The position numbers and the translations under genes were made by a program. Shown here piece after piece: positions 62,893 to 64,000 of a stretch of DNA of 64,000 bases (the first letter of the stretch is position 1; each line of letters opens with the position of its first letter). The stretch is from contig JAJACH010000001.1 of the NCBI GenBank assembly GCA_022601645.1, forward strand, positions 248,001-312,000. Reading direction: 5' to 3'. This DNA comes from Chlamydiia bacterium. Its GTDB lineage: Bacteria; Chlamydiota; Chlamydiia; Chlamydiales; Simkaniaceae. The notes under the pieces were generated by a model, which had not been told where the DNA came from, did not search any database, and saw only the letters and a list, made by a program, of their open reading frames with translations.

Positions 62893-63966
62893 ATGGTCGT
62901 TAGAAGCACGCAAAGTTTAATTTTTAATATGCATATCTGAACTTCAGATGGGACAGCAACGCGTGCTGACTGAAAGCCGGGTCACGAAGCTGACCTAGCG
63001 AGAAAAGTGGGGGTGACCTACACCGCTTTAATGGCCTTAAAAGGGATGGAACGAGAAAGCGGTGATCCCTCTCTAGTTGAAGACCTGGGGCTTTTACAAA
63101 CTGCCCGTGAAATCGAATGAAATCCAGAGTCTATAAGTTCAGTTAGCCGAACCGAGAAAAAACGCCTTTCCAAGCTTCTTTCTGCAATTGGGAAGCATAA
63201 ACCAGTTAAACGCTCTACCATAAAACCCAAAACCTCTAGAGTAGCAACTCGGATCAGAGCGAGAAAAAATCGCTTTTCGCTTATGACAACCCCTACATCA
63301 ACGAAGAAAATGAAAGAGCTTTTAAACGGTGATGGAAGAGCTTATGCTCCTTTACCAGTTTTAGATACGTCAATCAAACGCGGGTTCACACGTAAATACA
63401 ATCGGTTGAAAGCGAGGTATGGGCCAACTATAAACATGCCTAACAGCAAATTTACAAGAGAATTCAATGCCTACTACAAAGACCTAAAAAAGGGGAGGGA
63501 CAAGCTTTTTGAAAAGCATATTGCTGTGGTCGATATTGGCCCTCCATCTGGCAAGGCTGTTTTTGCTAAGACAGAGATTAAGAAAGGGAGTATTGTTGGA
63601 CTATACACAGGTAAGATTGTGAAGGTGGGGGATGTAGAAGATGGAGGGCGTTACGCTTTTAAAGCGCTCCATGATGGATGGGAGAAGCGTGATGACTTCG
63701 AGTGGCTTGATGATTATGATATTGACGGGGCTACTGTTGGCTCTTGGACAACACTGATTAACAGCAGTGATACTCCTAATGTCAGTGCGCAGGTGCGCTA
63801 TGCAAAGGAGGGGCCGGTTTATGTGCTTGTAGCGTCGACAGAAATTGCTAAAGAGGAGCAGCTGTTTATGAACTATGGTCCGGAATACTGGGAGAACCTT
63901 GAAATCGACCCTGTAGAGTTAGGGAGAAGCGTATCTGACTACCCAGGCGCAAAGCAATTACTTTAA
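62893..63966 (+). pseudogene. SET-domain paralogue, copy 2, with three in-frame TGA codons
   Basis: From the ATG at 62893 (after GAGGA) to TAA at 63964-63966 there are 357 codons, exactly the length of copy 1, and the translation aligns with it without gaps, for example ARKVGVTYTALMALKGMERE and EKKRLSKLLSAIG. Three codons are TGA: 62938-62940 (copy 1 Phe16), 62971-62973 (copy 1 Trp27) and 63118-63120 (copy 1 Lys76). The SET domain itself is intact and could be translated from ATG 63283 (227 residues), but no ribosome-binding site is seen there. Other genes here end in TGA, so TGA is a normal stop. Decaying duplicate is the simplest reading. Confidence 0.75.
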
Positions 63967-64000
63967 TGCTCCACTTATAGTTCTGATTAAGTATAATCAG

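Noticed and set aside
62893-63120. Genome-wide reassignment of TGA to Trp
   Set aside because: Many intact genes here (rpe, glmR-like, nrdB and others) end in TGA at the expected family length, so TGA is a normal stop.
62893-63120. Selenocysteine at the three TGA codons
   Set aside because: The aligned residues in the paralogue are Phe, Trp and Lys, not Cys, and SET proteins have no selenocysteine role.
1-64000. CRISPR arrays, rRNA genes, prophage or insertion sequences with transposase
   Set aside because: I saw no regularly spaced direct repeats, no rRNA sequence, no transposase or integrase and no phage structural genes in the window.

Overview
The window is a chromosomal segment of a bacterium of the order Chlamydiales, most likely outside the family Chlamydiaceae (an amoeba- or arthropod-associated relative such as a parachlamydial, simkanial or waddlial lineage; the genus cannot be fixed from the sequence alone). 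The evidence is gene order. As I remember the Chlamydia trachomatis map, several blocks here match it: rpe-efp-accB-accC; murF-mraY-murD-LysM-ftsW-murG-murC-ftsQ-rsbV-miaA-(hypothetical)-rsfS-fabF-nudix; plsC/aas; lysS; priA plus a neighbour; ftsY-sucC-sucD; htrA; an M16 protease; and nrdB-nrdA-pssA. NrdB also has the chlamydial Phe in place of the radical Tyr. Genes absent from Chlamydiaceae as I know them (type III glutamine synthetase, hypoxanthine phosphoribosyltransferase, RfbA, GlmR/YvcK) point to a relative with a larger genome.

Layout. 1-908: start of rpsA (minus, cut by the edge). 987-9387: a tight forward run with many 4-base overlaps (lysC, conserved hypothetical, rpe, glmR-like, HAD phosphatase, efp, accB, accC, hpt, rfbA). 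9337-11851: rsmI, tRNA-Cys, a long inverted-repeat element and a Ulp1-like cysteine protease, all minus except the repeat. 11921-19718: peptidoglycan and division cluster with a MurG-MurC fusion. 19779-21661: accessory genes (two tandem protein phosphatases and a hypothetical). 21764-28417: rsbV to nudix. 28401-35983: a PlsC-ACP-AasS fusion, cysS, a DUF4143 ATPase bracketed by palindromes, a frameshifted gene and two zinc-finger paralogues. 36066-42791: lysS, priA, a RING-finger protein and hypotheticals. 42799-52092: ftsY, sucCD, M50 and HtrA proteases, M16 protease. 52102-56402: accessory genes including a large USP-type deubiquitinase. 56510-61727: structured element, nrdB, nrdA with tandem NrdR boxes, pssA. 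61767-63966: two tandem SET-domain genes, the second interrupted by three TGA codons. No stretch over 300 bases lacks a gene; the longest non-coding gaps hold the inverted-repeat elements listed.

How the genes work together. The conserved backbone covers translation, fatty-acid and phospholipid synthesis, peptidoglycan precursors and division, the TCA cycle, deoxyribonucleotide synthesis and envelope proteolysis. Between the backbone blocks sit A+T-rich islands whose genes have their own promoters and eukaryote-like domains: a Ulp1/CE-clan protease, a USP-family deubiquitinase, a RING-H2 protein, two dual-specificity-like phosphatases and SET methyltransferases. Together they look like a set of candidate secreted effectors that add or remove ubiquitin-like proteins, phosphate and methyl groups in a eukaryotic host. 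That secretion is an inference; no secretion signal can be proved from the sequence.
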